64,000 nucleotides of DNA from assembly GCF_000496575.1 (NCBI RefSeq), contig NZ_AYKT01000005.1, positions 1 to 64,000 of the forward strand, in the 5' to 3' direction. Positions 34,929 through 43,022 of the stretch are shown here, in pieces. Position 1 is the first letter of the stretch. Each line of letters starts with the position of its first letter. This stretch comes from Geobacillus thermodenitrificans subsp. thermodenitrificans DSM 465 (GTDB lineage Bacteria > Bacillota > Bacilli > Bacillales > Anoxybacillaceae). A program made the translations under genes and the position numbers. Under the pieces are notes generated by a model. It saw only the letters and a list, made by a program, of their open reading frames with translations. It made no database searches and was not told the origin of the DNA.

Positions 34929-36073
34929 GGAATCGGGTCATTCCCATCATCGTCTCTGTCCTGTTGCTTGGCGGTTGCTGGGATACACGCAATATCGATC
35001 AAACTGTCTACGTCCATTCCATCGGGGTTGATTACAAAGACGGCAAGGTGATCGCCTACATCCAGTTGATCAGCTTCACCGCCCTTGCTAAAGTCGAAGC
35101 AGGCGGTGGCAAAGACAAAGCGACCGTTTCCATCGGCAAAGCATCTGGCGACACATTTAACATCGCAACCGACATGATCTACCGTTCCATTCAACAAAGG
35201 GTATCATGGGGACATGTCAAAAGCATCGTCTTTACGAAACGTGCCCTGCAAAAAGGCCTTGTGGCTGATGTGATCGATGTACTGAACCGTTACAATGAAA
35301 TCCGCCATACAGCATGGGTGTACGCTACCGATGAGCCGCTTTCTGATCTGTATGCAGCAACGCCGCTGTTGAATGCTTCGTCGTATTATTCGGTGTTGTC
35401 CAACCCGGAAGAAATTTTTCAACAAAGTTCATTCATCCGTCCAATCCGACTCAACCGGCTGGTTGCGACGATGGACGAAAAAGCTGCTACAGCCAGAATT
35501 CCTTATTTGACCATCGACGGCGACCGATGGACAGAAAACAATAAGCCAAAACCAATGCTCGCTGTATCGGGTGTCTGTTTTATCCACGATTACGCCCTGC
35601 AAGGATGCGAGCGCCGTTCCGATCTACAAGGACTTCGCTGGTTTGAACAGAAGATTCGACGTACGCCGATTTATATCAAACAAAACGGGGAAACGGTCGC
35701 CACTCTTGTCGTCCAAAAACCGAAAACAAAATGGTCTTTCAAGACAAAGGGCGGGAAGCCTGCAGTTGACATCCAAGTCGAGGCGCAAGGAGCCATCATC
35801 GAAACACGGAAACATCTGCCAAGAAAACAATTAACGAAATTGGCAGAACAAACAGTGAAGCAAGAAATCAACCATCTATATAAGCTTAGCATCGAACGGC
35901 GAATCGATATGTTCAACTTGTCGGAGCAACTGTATCGCCAGCGTCCGAATCTTTGGAAAAAACATGAGAACCATGGCCTTATCCCGCTCGACAATGACAC
36001 GCTATCTGTGAACGTCAAACTCATCATCAGTGCATCTGGAAGAGAAAAGCTGAATTACCATGGTGGTGATTAA
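34925..36073 (+). CDS. Germinant receptor C subunit lipoprotein (GerAC family), operon 2
   Basis: A 382-residue lipoprotein. The signal peptide ends with LLGGC (Cys17) followed by WDTRNIDQTVYVHSIGVDY. The ATG overlaps the A gene stop; longer frames upstream are shadows of the A gene. Order here is B-A-C, against A-C-B in operon 1. Confidence 0.9.
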   Translation: MRNRVIPIIVSVLLLGGCWDTRNIDQTVYVHSIGVDYKDGKVIAYIQLISFTALAKVEAGGGKDKATVSIGKASGDTFNIATDMIYRSIQQRVSWGHVKSIVFTKRALQKGLVADVIDVLNRYNEIRHTAWVYATDEPLSDLYAATPLLNASSYYSVLSNPEEIFQQSSFIRPIRLNRLVATMDEKAATARIPYLTIDGDRWTENNKPKPMLAVSGVCFIHDYALQGCERRSDLQGLRWFEQKIRRTPIYIKQNGETVATLVVQKPKTKWSFKTKGGKPAVDIQVEAQGAIIETRKHLPRKQLTKLAEQTVKQEINHLYKLSIERRIDMFNLSEQLYRQRPNLWKKHENHGLIPLDNDTLSVNVKLIISASGREKLNYHGGD

Positions 36074-36110
36074 AAACAAAAAAATGGAACGCATTCTCAC
36101 CGACGCTCAC

Positions 36111-36135
36111 ACTGAGAAAGTAGGGCTTTCTCAGT
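36111..36135 (+). promoter_or_regulatory. Perfect inverted repeat ahead of the decayed transporter
   Basis: ACTGAGAAAG (36111-36120) and CTTTCTCAGT (36126-36135) with a 5-base loop and no T-tract. A TATAAT sits about 15 bases further on. It reads as an operator of the lost gene or a factor-assisted terminator of operon 2. Confidence 0.5.
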
Positions 36136-36176
36136 TCGCGATGATCAAGTATAATTAGCATTGAACGGGGAGAATA

Positions 36177-36655
36177 ATGGAAGCCGCCCATATGGAACGA
36201 ACGAGCGCCAAGATGATCGTCTACTCGATGTTGTTCGCCATCCGCCTCGTCCACTTTTCGAACAATGCGATGCAGGCAGTCATCCCGGCGCTCTTTCCCA
36301 TTTTGTGCTCGACTTTGAAACTGTCGTATACAGAAATCAGCTGGATTGCAAGGAAAACTTGAGCTCTAGTCAAGCGCTCGGAACAGAGCCGCTTGCATTG
36401 CCGAATCTTGTTCATCACCAGGCTAGTGTTGTCGTTCCGTTTTGCAACCTTTGTCGTCTACGCCCAAGAGCGATGGCGAATCATATCAGCATAGCATCCG
36501 ACGCGTAATCATCGGCTTGGCACCGTCGTGTCCGGCCGAATCACCGATTTGTCGTCGCTTGGTACGATAATACCGCTTTGCGTCATGCTGTCGCTTTTTA
36601 GCGACCCTGGCCATTTGGCTGCCAAAAGACCAGAGGCAACAAAACTATTTTTCTT
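36177..36655 (+). pseudogene. Decayed MFS transporter (fosmidomycin-resistance, Fsr family)
   Basis: The first 62 codons are intact and match the Fsr opening: VYSMLFAIRLVHFSNNAMQA, then VIPALFPILCSTLKLSYTEI and SWIA, ending at a stop (36360). Further on, pieces in other frames still resemble the family end: ITDLSSLGTIIPLCVMLSL, then after a frame change TLAIWLPKDQRQQ. An intact Fsr protein has about 400 residues, so most of the middle is lost (about 480 bases remain). Upstream a TATAAT box and a perfect palindrome survive. Confidence 0.7.
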
Positions 36656-36716
36656 TCAACCGCTTTCCGATTATAATGGAAGACAATGATGTTCACCCGA
36701 TTAGGAGATTTTTTGT

Positions 36717-38009
36717 ATGGCAGGTTTATATATTAATCAACACGTCCTCAATAATTTGTTTTATATTTTAGTCACCGTGTTTGCGTTTTCATTCATTTAT
36801 GACCATAGCCCAGCAATTCAGCGCAAACCGCTGTACAACCGGACGCTTCTTTGCGCCTGCTTGGCGCTGGCGTCTGTGCTGTGCATGAGATTTCCCATTT
36901 ATATTGATCCGACGTGCATCCACGATTTCCGGCAAATTCCGTTTTTGCTTGGAACGCTCTATGGCGGCGGTATCGTTGGAGCCGTGTTTTTTGCTGTGTT
37001 AATGCTGGCACGCACTATCTTGTACGGGTTTCAATCGTTGACATTCGTCGTCTATGCCATCATGTTCGTTGTTGCGGCGGCCGCCTCTCCACTATTCCGT
37101 CGTCTACCTCGGTCTGGCAAGCTGTTCGCCTCGCTTTGGCTGACGTTTTTGATTGCGATCTTAACAACATTTGTGGCCGTCATTATCGCTGATTTTTCGG
37201 TGACGAAGCCGTATATCGTGTATTTTATTATTATGCCGCCATTTGTCATGATGTTCGCCGTCTATTTGATGGAAACGCTCCATGAGGCGCAGCTCGCTCG
37301 GGCGGAGCTGATGAAGATGGAAAAAATGGAGATCGTCAGCCAGCTGGCTGCCAGCATTTCGCACGAAATCCGCAACCCTCTCACTGTCGTGAAAGGGTTC
37401 ATTCAGCTGCTGCAAACCGAGCCGCTGCCGCGCGAAACAAAGGAGCGGTACATCCGCATCGCCCTAGAGGAAGTCGAGCGGGCGGAAGGGATCATCCATG
37501 ATTATTTAACGTTTGCCAAACCAGCACCGAAAGAGACCGAACCGATCGATGTGGCCGTCGAGCTTCGCAAGGTGTTGCAAATGATCGCACCGATGGCGCA
37601 TATGCATTCGGTCGATCTCTCTTCTTCCCTTGAACACGGCATCGTCATTGGGAATGTGCAATATTTCCAACAGTGTTTCCTCAATTTGTTAAAAAACAGC
37701 ATCGAAGCGATGCCAAACGGCGGCACGCTCCGTGTGACGGTCGAGAACCAAGAAACATCCGTCGTCATCACCGTTTCCGACAACGGTATCGGCATGACGA
37801 AAGAACAAGTGCGCCGCTTCGGTGAACCGTATTTCAGCACGAAAGAGAAGGGAACCGGGCTTGGCGCCATGGTCGCAGTAAAAATCATCGAACAAATGGG
37901 CGGGACGTGGAAAGTCGAGAGCACCGTCCAAAAAGGAACGACGTTGACGATCACCTTGCCGGCACGCCAGCTGCGGCTATTATCGTCACAACAGAGCGCC
38001 AATAGCTGA
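36717..38009 (+). CDS. Membrane sensor histidine kinase, 5TM-5TMR_LYT type (KinB-like)
   Basis: A 430-residue kinase. Five to six membrane segments lie in residues 11-187, with HDFRQIPFLLGTLYGG (69-84), the 5TMR_LYT signature. HisKA has SISHEIRNP with His216, and HATPase has NLLKNSIEAMPNGG, DNGIGM and GTGLGAMV. The architecture equals sporulation kinase KinB, which feeds phosphate to Spo0F. No response regulator or kapB is next to it, which fits an orphan phosphorelay kinase. The ATG lies nine bases after AGGAG. Confidence 0.85.
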   Translation: MAGLYINQHVLNNLFYILVTVFAFSFIYDHSPAIQRKPLYNRTLLCACLALASVLCMRFPIYIDPTCIHDFRQIPFLLGTLYGGGIVGAVFFAVLMLARTILYGFQSLTFVVYAIMFVVAAAASPLFRRLPRSGKLFASLWLTFLIAILTTFVAVIIADFSVTKPYIVYFIIMPPFVMMFAVYLMETLHEAQLARAELMKMEKMEIVSQLAASISHEIRNPLTVVKGFIQLLQTEPLPRETKERYIRIALEEVERAEGIIHDYLTFAKPAPKETEPIDVAVELRKVLQMIAPMAHMHSVDLSSSLEHGIVIGNVQYFQQCFLNLLKNSIEAMPNGGTLRVTVENQETSVVITVSDNGIGMTKEQVRRFGEPYFSTKEKGTGLGAMVAVKIIEQMGGTWKVESTVQKGTTLTITLPARQLRLLSSQQSANS

Positions 38010-38011
38010 AC

Positions 38012-38047
38012 AAAAAACGGATGTCCGCCTTCAGACATCCGTTTTTT
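38012..38047. terminator. Bidirectional terminator
   Basis: AAAAAACGGATGTC / GACATCCGTTTTTT with an 8-base loop, between the kinase gene and the convergent small gene. Confidence 0.9.
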
Positions 38048-38063
38048 ATGGCCGCTTGCCCCG

Positions 38064-38270
38064 TCACTTGATTTCCTCAAAATAATCTTTGTAAAACCCG
38101 CCGACTTTTCCGCTATTGTCGACAACAAAATAAAACTCATCCGTTTCATTTTTCACTTCATACACGTTTCCCGGCGTCAACACATTGTTGACAATGTATT
38201 TTTCCGCGTTCGTATGGACGCATTTCACTTTTTTGATCGTCGGACGGGTCGCCCATGTGGAATGAATCAT
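38064..38270 (-). CDS. Small conserved protein (DUF6501-like)
   Basis: A 68-residue soluble protein. TIKKVKCVHTNAEKYIVNN, LTPGNVYEVKNETDEFYFVV and KVGGFYKDYFEEI resemble a small family of beta-rich Bacillaceae proteins (I believe DUF6501). No function known. It overlaps the upstream small gene by four bases. Confidence 0.7.
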   Translation of the reverse strand: MIHSTWATRPTIKKVKCVHTNAEKYIVNNVLTPGNVYEVKNETDEFYFVVDNSGKVGGFYKDYFEEIK

Positions 38271-38476
38271 GCCGTCATCTCCTTCTCTTTATGTTCTTCT
38301 CCTTCTTTATTGTAGCGGCCTGAATCTTCGGCTGCAACGTCCAATTCACCATTGGCTGCCATGATCAGCCCCTCAACCATTGAATGAGATGGACAACCGT
38401 GCCAGACCGGCCAAACGCTGTTTTTCGACGGCGGCATGGCCATCGCTTTTGAGTAAAGCTCGTCTGAATCGCGCAT
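38267..38476 (-). CDS. Small hypothetical protein
   Basis: About 69 residues from the ATG at 38476 (a TTG at 38491 is possible), with an acidic, Lys/Glu-rich end. No family recognised. The four-base overlap with the next gene and the lack of an alternative reading favour a real gene. Ribosome site weak. Confidence 0.5.
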   Translation of the reverse strand: MRDSDELYSKAMAMPPSKNSVWPVWHGCPSHSMVEGLIMAANGELDVAAEDSGRYNKEGEEHKEKEMTA

Positions 38477-38517
38477 AATAAATGCCGCCAAATGATATTA
38501 ACAAGAAGGTCGCGAAG

Positions 38518-38694
38518 ATGAGCGATCAAGAAAGCAAACGGCAATTTCAAGACGACTTCGACCAGTACTGGATGGACAATGTGATCCGCACCCTGAAAAA
38601 CTACGTGTACCAAGTCGGCTATGAAGCATCGAGCGGCAACCCGACCAGCGACCATCAAGAGGCGAAAAAAACGCGTGAATGGCCGCACGGCTGA
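38518..38694 (+). CDS. Small hypothetical protein
   Basis: A 58-residue, charged, probably helical protein (QDDFDQYWMDNVIRTLKNYV). ATG chosen after AAGAAGGT; the longer frame starts without a ribosome site. Followed by its own terminator. Divergent from the two small leftward genes. Confidence 0.5.
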   Translation: MSDQESKRQFQDDFDQYWMDNVIRTLKNYVYQVGYEASSGNPTSDHQEAKKTREWPHG

Positions 38695-38696
38695 AC

Positions 38697-38728
38697 CGGA
38701 AAAGAATGTCCTTTCCGTTTTTGCTTTT
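38697..38728 (+). terminator. Terminator of the 58-residue gene
   Basis: CGGAAAAG / CCTTTCCG stem followed by TTTTTGCTTTTTG. Confidence 0.65.
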
Positions 38729-38793
38729 TGGATGGAAAGTTAGTAGCTACGCTTCAACAAGACAAGTGAGACGCAAGCCATGACCATCTCCGG

Positions 38794-38988
38794 CTACGGC
38801 TCATCGCGCACCGCCTCAAATTCGATGATGCGCCCGTACGGCTCCACCGTCGTTTCGCCGTTCGTTTCCACTTCGCGGAAAATCGGCTTCTCGATGCGGC
38901 GGATAGGGCGATAACCTTCTTGTTTCATCCGCTCTAAACAGGCAGCAATCGTTTCGCCTTCAGCTACGGCAAACCGTTTTTTCTTCAT
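38794..38988 (-). CDS. NETI-motif small protein (YebG-like)
   Basis: A 64-residue protein. FAVAEGETIAACLERMKQEG is the block named after the NETI motif of B. subtilis YebG, here GETI. RIEKPIFREV follows. Function unknown. ATG chosen after AAAGGTG; the upstream extension runs through a terminator and the next gene. Confidence 0.75.
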   Translation of the reverse strand: MKKKRFAVAEGETIAACLERMKQEGYRPIRRIEKPIFREVETNGETTVEPYGRIIEFEAVRDEP

Positions 38989-39033
38989 CGCGTTCAGCAC
39001 CTTTCCTCTTTCCTTCACCACTATTTTACCCGA

Positions 39034-39062
39034 AAAAAGAAGCCGGATCCTTTCGTCCGGCT
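39034..39062 (-). terminator. Terminator of the DUF2639-like gene
   Basis: AGCCGGA (39041-39047) and TCCGGCT (39056-39062). On the minus strand CTTCTTTTTTCG follows. Confidence 0.8.
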
Positions 39063-39211
39063 CAACATGTTTTTTGCACATATTTCCGATACAGCCTGTA
39101 CAGCTCAGTCGCCTTGTACGTTTCAATTTTTTTCTGTCCGACCGGATGGCGGGCGATGCCTGCCTTTTTTAACTCGGCGACGATCCACCCTTTCGACCCG
39201 AAATGCGCCAT
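39062..39211 (-). CDS. DUF2639 (YflJ-like) small protein
   Basis: A 49-residue protein. MAHFGSKGWIVAELKKAGI, then RHPVGQKKIETYKATELYRL match the short YflJ/DUF2639 family, function unknown. Strong GGAGGG before ATG. Its stop lies inside the terminator stem. Confidence 0.75.
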   Translation of the reverse strand: MAHFGSKGWIVAELKKAGIARHPVGQKKIETYKATELYRLYRKYVQKTC

Positions 39212-39759
39212 GAGCGCTTCCCTCCTTTTTCATGCGCTTGTCTTTATGTATATGCGCACGAAAATGAGTGAAGAACCCTCTTGCCATGCTCTCTTCTGTG
39301 AAAATGTACGCGCCTTCGGTCGCCATTTTCATGCTTAGGTGGAGCCCAAATCTTAAATCTTTTCCGTGCTTTTTTGTTTTCTTGTTCGCTTTTGCCGGGC
39401 TGACGCGGTTTTTCCTTCGCCTTTGGCGCGGATTCAGCCGTTTTTCGGCCACGTTTTTTTCTTTGTATACTAGCCGCAACGAACAGCGGACGTCTCGGTG
39501 GCCGACCAACACTTCCTCAAATGATAGACGCCGCTTCTCTGCTCGTGGTCAAATGATGCGTGTCATTCGGCCGGTCACAACCAAGCTAAAACACAGCAAT
39601 ATGCTGTAGCGTATAGCCGACTAGCCATTGGTCTTGCATTCCATCTTGCCCGCAGCTGGCTTTATGCCTCGCGATTTGATTGCCTCTTGAACATCCGCTC
39701 CGGTTATACCGTTCGCAAGCGGCTGATTGGTTTCGTCTATCACCTGCCGGCAAGCTTGT
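39212..39759. other. Stretch without a supported gene
   Basis: Two long overlapping frames on opposite strands (39123-39512 minus, 39268-39609 plus) have basic, low-complexity products, no ribosome sites and no family. A minus-strand GTG frame (39621-39743, 40 codons, ending GMECKTNG-like as AAGKMECKTNG) is coding-like but lacks a ribosome site. I leave all uncalled. Confidence 0.4.
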
Positions 39760-39790
39760 AAAAAAAGAAGCGGCCGTTCAAAGCCGCTTC
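39760..39790 (-). terminator. Terminator of the efflux operon
   Basis: GAAGCGGC / GCCGCTTC stem. On the minus strand TTCTTTTTTTAC follows. Confidence 0.85.
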
Positions 39791-39801
39791 TATTCCTTCA
39801 T

Positions 39802-41469
39802 TTACGCCGACGGCGATTTATGTTTTTTTCCTTTTAAGAAGAACGCCATCAATAGTGCTAACACCGTCAAGCCAGTGGCGACAAAAAAGGCGTCATTGAT
39901 TCCCTCGACCGTGGCGCGCTGCTGCACAAGCCCATATAGCAGCTCACTAACGGCTTCGTCACTCGGGATCACTTGTTTTAGCTGGCTAACAACATCCATA
40001 AAGAACGGATTCGTTTCTGTCATTTCATTGCGATACTGTTCCACATGAAATTTTGTCCGGTTTGACATGACGGTCACCAAAAAGGCTGTGCCGAGCGAAG
40101 CTGCCACTTGGCGGAGCGTGTTCGCCATCGCTGTGCCGTGGCTGTATAGATGGCGCGGCAACGCGTTTAACCCTTCCGTCATAATTGGCATCCCGAGCAT
40201 CGACATGCCAAACATGCGGAAAATGTAAAGCCAAATTAAATGACTATATGGTGTATCCATCGTCAGTTTGCTAAATTCCCATGTTGTCACGGCAGTGATG
40301 ATCAAGCCGACGATGGCAAGTGCCCGCGCACCGATGCGGTCAAACACCCAACCGGAAATCGGCGACATGATCGCCATCACAATCGCCCCCGGCAACAAGA
40401 GCAAACCCGCATCGAGCGGCGTAAAGCCGCGCAAATTTTGCAAATAGACCGGAAGCAAGACCATTGCGGCAAACATGGCCATATTAATGACCGAACCGAT
40501 CACCGTTGACAACGTAAACACTGGATAACGAAACACGCGGAAATTTAACACTGGGTGCTCCGAACGGAGCGAACGCCATGTAAACAAGACGAGGAACAAA
40601 GAACCAACAACAAGCGAGACGACGACTTCCGTCTGCCCCCATCCATTGCTTCCGGCCTCACTGAACCCGTACAAAACGCCGCCAAACCCGATCGTCGAAT
40701 AAATCGCTCCTTTCATATCGAGAACGGGATTTCCTTTGCGCGGCGTTTTTTTCAACCAAAGAGAAGCGAGGACAAGATCCACAATGGCGATCGGCAACAC
40801 GACATAAAACAAAAGGCGCCACGTATAATGCTCGACGAGCCAACCCGAAAGCGTCGGACCGACCGCCGGCGCAAACATCATCGCAATCCCGACTGTTCCC
40901 ATCGCCACCCCACGGCGTTCCGGCGGGAAAATCGACAGCATAATGACCATCATGAGCTGCATAATAATGCCCGCTCCAACCGCTTGCGTCAGCCGTCCTG
41001 CGAGCATGACCGCAAATGTTGGAGCGATCGAGCAGACAAACGCCCCGATGGCGAAAAACGACATGCTTGAGACAAACAATGTTTTCGTCGGAAACTTGGC
41101 GATTAAAAACGGACTGATTGGGATGAGCACCCCGTTGACAAGCATGTACCCCGTAACGAGCCACTGGATCGTCGCTGTCTCGACATTGAAATCTTGCATC
41201 ATATGCGGCAGTGCGACGTTAATCAACGTTTGGTTCAAGATGGCTACAAACGCCCCAAGCATGACCGTCACGACCACTTTGCCGCGGCTGCCGATGTCAC
41301 CTAATCCACCTTGACTTTGTCCGGACGAGGTAGCCGGGCGCACATCCGCCCTCGCGCCATCTGCTGTCTCAACCGCGGCCGGAGCTGATTTGTGCCGGCG
41401 CAACATGATGTTGAGGACCGCTAGGACGAAAACGGCAAATATGATATAGCTAATCATAAATGTAGACAT
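39802..41469 (-). CDS. DHA2-family MFS drug efflux transporter (EmrB/QacA type)
   Basis: A 555-residue protein with one extra N-terminal segment (residues 5-22), a hydrophilic linker and then 14 membrane segments. FVAILNQTLINVALPHMMQD is the motif D1 opening, LAGRLTQAVGAGIIMQLMM is motif B and GPTLSGWLVEHYTWRLLF is motif C. It should expel drugs with the HlyD-type partner upstream. Last gene of a MarR-HlyD-MFS operon. Confidence 0.9.
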   Translation of the reverse strand: MSTFMISYIIFAVFVLAVLNIMLRRHKSAPAAVETADGARADVRPATSSGQSQGGLGDIGSRGKVVVTVMLGAFVAILNQTLINVALPHMMQDFNVETATIQWLVTGYMLVNGVLIPISPFLIAKFPTKTLFVSSMSFFAIGAFVCSIAPTFAVMLAGRLTQAVGAGIIMQLMMVIMLSIFPPERRGVAMGTVGIAMMFAPAVGPTLSGWLVEHYTWRLLFYVVLPIAIVDLVLASLWLKKTPRKGNPVLDMKGAIYSTIGFGGVLYGFSEAGSNGWGQTEVVVSLVVGSLFLVLFTWRSLRSEHPVLNFRVFRYPVFTLSTVIGSVINMAMFAAMVLLPVYLQNLRGFTPLDAGLLLLPGAIVMAIMSPISGWVFDRIGARALAIVGLIITAVTTWEFSKLTMDTPYSHLIWLYIFRMFGMSMLGMPIMTEGLNALPRHLYSHGTAMANTLRQVAASLGTAFLVTVMSNRTKFHVEQYRNEMTETNPFFMDVVSQLKQVIPSDEAVSELLYGLVQQRATVEGINDAFFVATGLTVLALLMAFFLKGKKHKSPSA

Positions 41470-41479
41470 CGCTGATCAC

Positions 41480-42118
41480 CTACTTATGAATGCGGACAGT
41501 GACGTTCATGCCCGGCACGAGTTCGGCTCCGTTGTAGTTGTCGATCGAAATCGTCACCGGAATGACTTGCGTCACTTTCGTGTAGTTGCCAGTTGCATTT
41601 GAACTCGGCAACAAGCTGAACGTATTCGCTGTCGCATAGCCAAGTTTTTCAACTTTGCCGCTGAATTGACGGTCCGGATATGCGTCGACATAAATATCGA
41701 CATCTTGCCCAACTTTGACGTCTTCGATCTCTGTCTCTTCAATGTTCGCCGTCACCCACAAATCATTTAAATCAAACCCACTGGCAAGTGACACTCCTGC
41801 TGCAATAAACGAACCCTCCACCGCGTTTTGCTGCACGATCGTCATCCGATGCGGCACCGTGATTTCCACGGTATTTTTGCCGTCTGACACTTCACCGATT
41901 TTCTCCCCAGCAGCAAACGTTTTTCCAATGTTTCCAGACCATGACGTCAATTTTCCTGACAACGGAGACGCTACCGGAATGACTTGACCATCAATACGGG
42001 CGTTATCCGTTTTAATGTAGTTTGTTGCTTCATTAACATAGTAATAGGCAGCAAATCCTCCGCCAACAAGCAAAATAAGCACGATGATGTTCAGTGCAAG
42101 CAAACGTTTCACGTTCAC
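41480..42118 (-). CDS. HlyD-family membrane fusion protein, short form
   Basis: A 212-residue protein with one N-terminal membrane segment (8-27), the paired lipoyl half-motifs (GQVIPVASPLSGKLTSW and HRMTIVQQNAVEGSFIAAG) and a beta-barrel domain. The long coiled-coil hairpin of Gram-negative EmrA is missing, as usual for Gram-positive forms. GTG start behind GGGGAGG. Confidence 0.85.
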   Translation of the reverse strand: MNVKRLLALNIIVLILLVGGGFAAYYYVNEATNYIKTDNARIDGQVIPVASPLSGKLTSWSGNIGKTFAAGEKIGEVSDGKNTVEITVPHRMTIVQQNAVEGSFIAAGVSLASGFDLNDLWVTANIEETEIEDVKVGQDVDIYVDAYPDRQFSGKVEKLGYATANTFSLLPSSNATGNYTKVTQVIPVTISIDNYNGAELVPGMNVTVRIHK

Positions 42119-42121
42119 CGT

Positions 42122-42562
42122 TTATTCCTCCCCTAGTAAAATGGTTTTCACTTTCTCTTGCAACCGCAAAAACTGTTCGATTTCCTCCGGAGAGATCAGC
42201 TCCTGAATTCGTTGAAGCCGCCGGCGCAGCACCGACTGTTCACCAAATGCAGCAAGCACCGTCTCCTTCCCTTTTTCCGTCAAACTTAGAATCACAGCAC
42301 GCCGATCTCGTTTGGACGGTTCGCGAACGACGAGCCCCGCGCTAACAAGCCGATCGACTGTGCCGCTGACGTTGCTATTGCTTAAGTTGAGCTTTTCCGC
42401 TAGATCGTGTAGGCGAATATGCTCTTTTTTCAACAATGTATACAGGACAATCAGCTGCACTTCCGTAATCCCAACGCGGGCAGCATCTTCGCGGATGAGA
42501 CGGTACAGCGCCTTTTGCGCCCGAGCAATAGCATACATAATGTCACGTCCAATTCCTTCCAT
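42122..42562 (-). CDS. MarR-family repressor of the efflux operon
   Basis: A 146-residue winged-helix regulator. LHDLAEKLNLSNSNVSGTVD is the recognition helix region and RRAVILSLTEKG the wing. It should bind the palindromes in its own promoter and release them on binding a phenolic or drug ligand. Three bases separate it from the HlyD gene. Confidence 0.9.
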   Translation of the reverse strand: MEGIGRDIMYAIARAQKALYRLIREDAARVGITEVQLIVLYTLLKKEHIRLHDLAEKLNLSNSNVSGTVDRLVSAGLVVREPSKRDRRAVILSLTEKGKETVLAAFGEQSVLRRRLQRIQELISPEEIEQFLRLQEKVKTILLGEE

Positions 42563-42592
42563 CTATCCCCCCTCCTTTAACTAGCAAACCCG

Positions 42593-42626
42593 AATAATTT
42601 CAATACGAATTATTTCCACACGAAAT
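42593..42626 (-). promoter_or_regulatory. Two MarR-type palindromes
   Basis: AATAATT-N8-AATTATT (42593-42599, 42608-42614) overlaps ATTTC-CACAC-GAAAT (42612-42626). They lie between the -10 box and the marR start, the usual place for autorepression. Confidence 0.6.
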
Positions 42627-42629
42627 ACA

Positions 42630-42657
42630 ATTATAGCATGCTAATAAGGAAAATCAA
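42630..42657 (-). promoter_or_regulatory. SigA promoter of the efflux operon
   Basis: Minus strand TTGATT (42652-42657), 16-base spacer, TATAAT (42630-42635). Confidence 0.75.
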
Positions 42658-42730
42658 CTATATTGTTTCCTTCGTCTGCAAAATGATTTCCATCCTGTTG
42701 AAAAACGGCAGCCATTCATGCCATACAAAC

Positions 42731-42757
42731 AAAAAAAGCGTCCGTTTGGACGCTTTG
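42731..42757 (-). terminator. Terminator of the 6S RNA candidate
   Basis: AAGCGTCC-GTTT-GGACGCTT with seven T on the minus strand. It also ends read-through from the acyl-CoA operon. Confidence 0.85.
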
Positions 42758-42965
42758 TTTCATGCGGATAATCCGCGCCGCGGTTGCCGTCGGCTGAATG
42801 CAGTTTCTCAACCACGCTCTACTAGGTGGGTGTTCGCAGAAACGTTCCTGCCGTCCTCGCTAACGAATGGGAGGCATGGCATTCCGGTTTCGATATAGAA
42901 CTCCCTTTTCATTGCCATCGGTTGAAACTTCATTCTACAACGCACAACGCAGCAGCGGATTGGTG
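42738..42965 (-). ncRNA. ssrS: Probable 6S RNA
   Basis: A transcript of about 200-230 nt with its own promoter and terminator and no ribosome site. Near its 5' end AATCCGC (42955-42961) pairs with GCGGATT near the 3' end (42770-42776); the stem continues with TGCTGCG against CGCGGC. That is the long closing stem of 6S RNA. The 5' half carries AGTTTCAACCGAT, close to the AGUUUUGACCGA of the B. subtilis 6S-1 product-RNA template as I recall it. The upper part folds into further hairpins (TGCC..CCTC/GAGG..GGCA; GTTTCT..CCAC/GTGG..AGAAAC). 6S RNA binds SigA-RNA polymerase in stationary phase. The family call rests on shape, size and this one motif. Confidence 0.6.
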
Positions 42966-42971
42966 ATTATT

Positions 42972-43000
42972 ATCATACACGATCTTCAGTTGTTTGGCAA
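42972..43000 (-). promoter_or_regulatory. SigA promoter of the 6S RNA candidate
   Basis: Minus strand TTGCCA (42995-43000), 17-base spacer, TATGAT (42972-42977), just past the stop of the carboxylase gene. Confidence 0.75.
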
Positions 43001-43022
43001 GAGAGACAGCGGCCCATGTTCT

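Noticed and set aside
39123-39609. Two overlapping frames on opposite strands
   Set aside because: Basic low-complexity products, no ribosome site, one overlaps the DUF2639-like gene.
42731-42965. Riboswitch controlling the MarR efflux operon
   Set aside because: The efflux operon has its own promoter and palindromes downstream of the terminator, and the long closing stem with separate promoter fits 6S RNA better.
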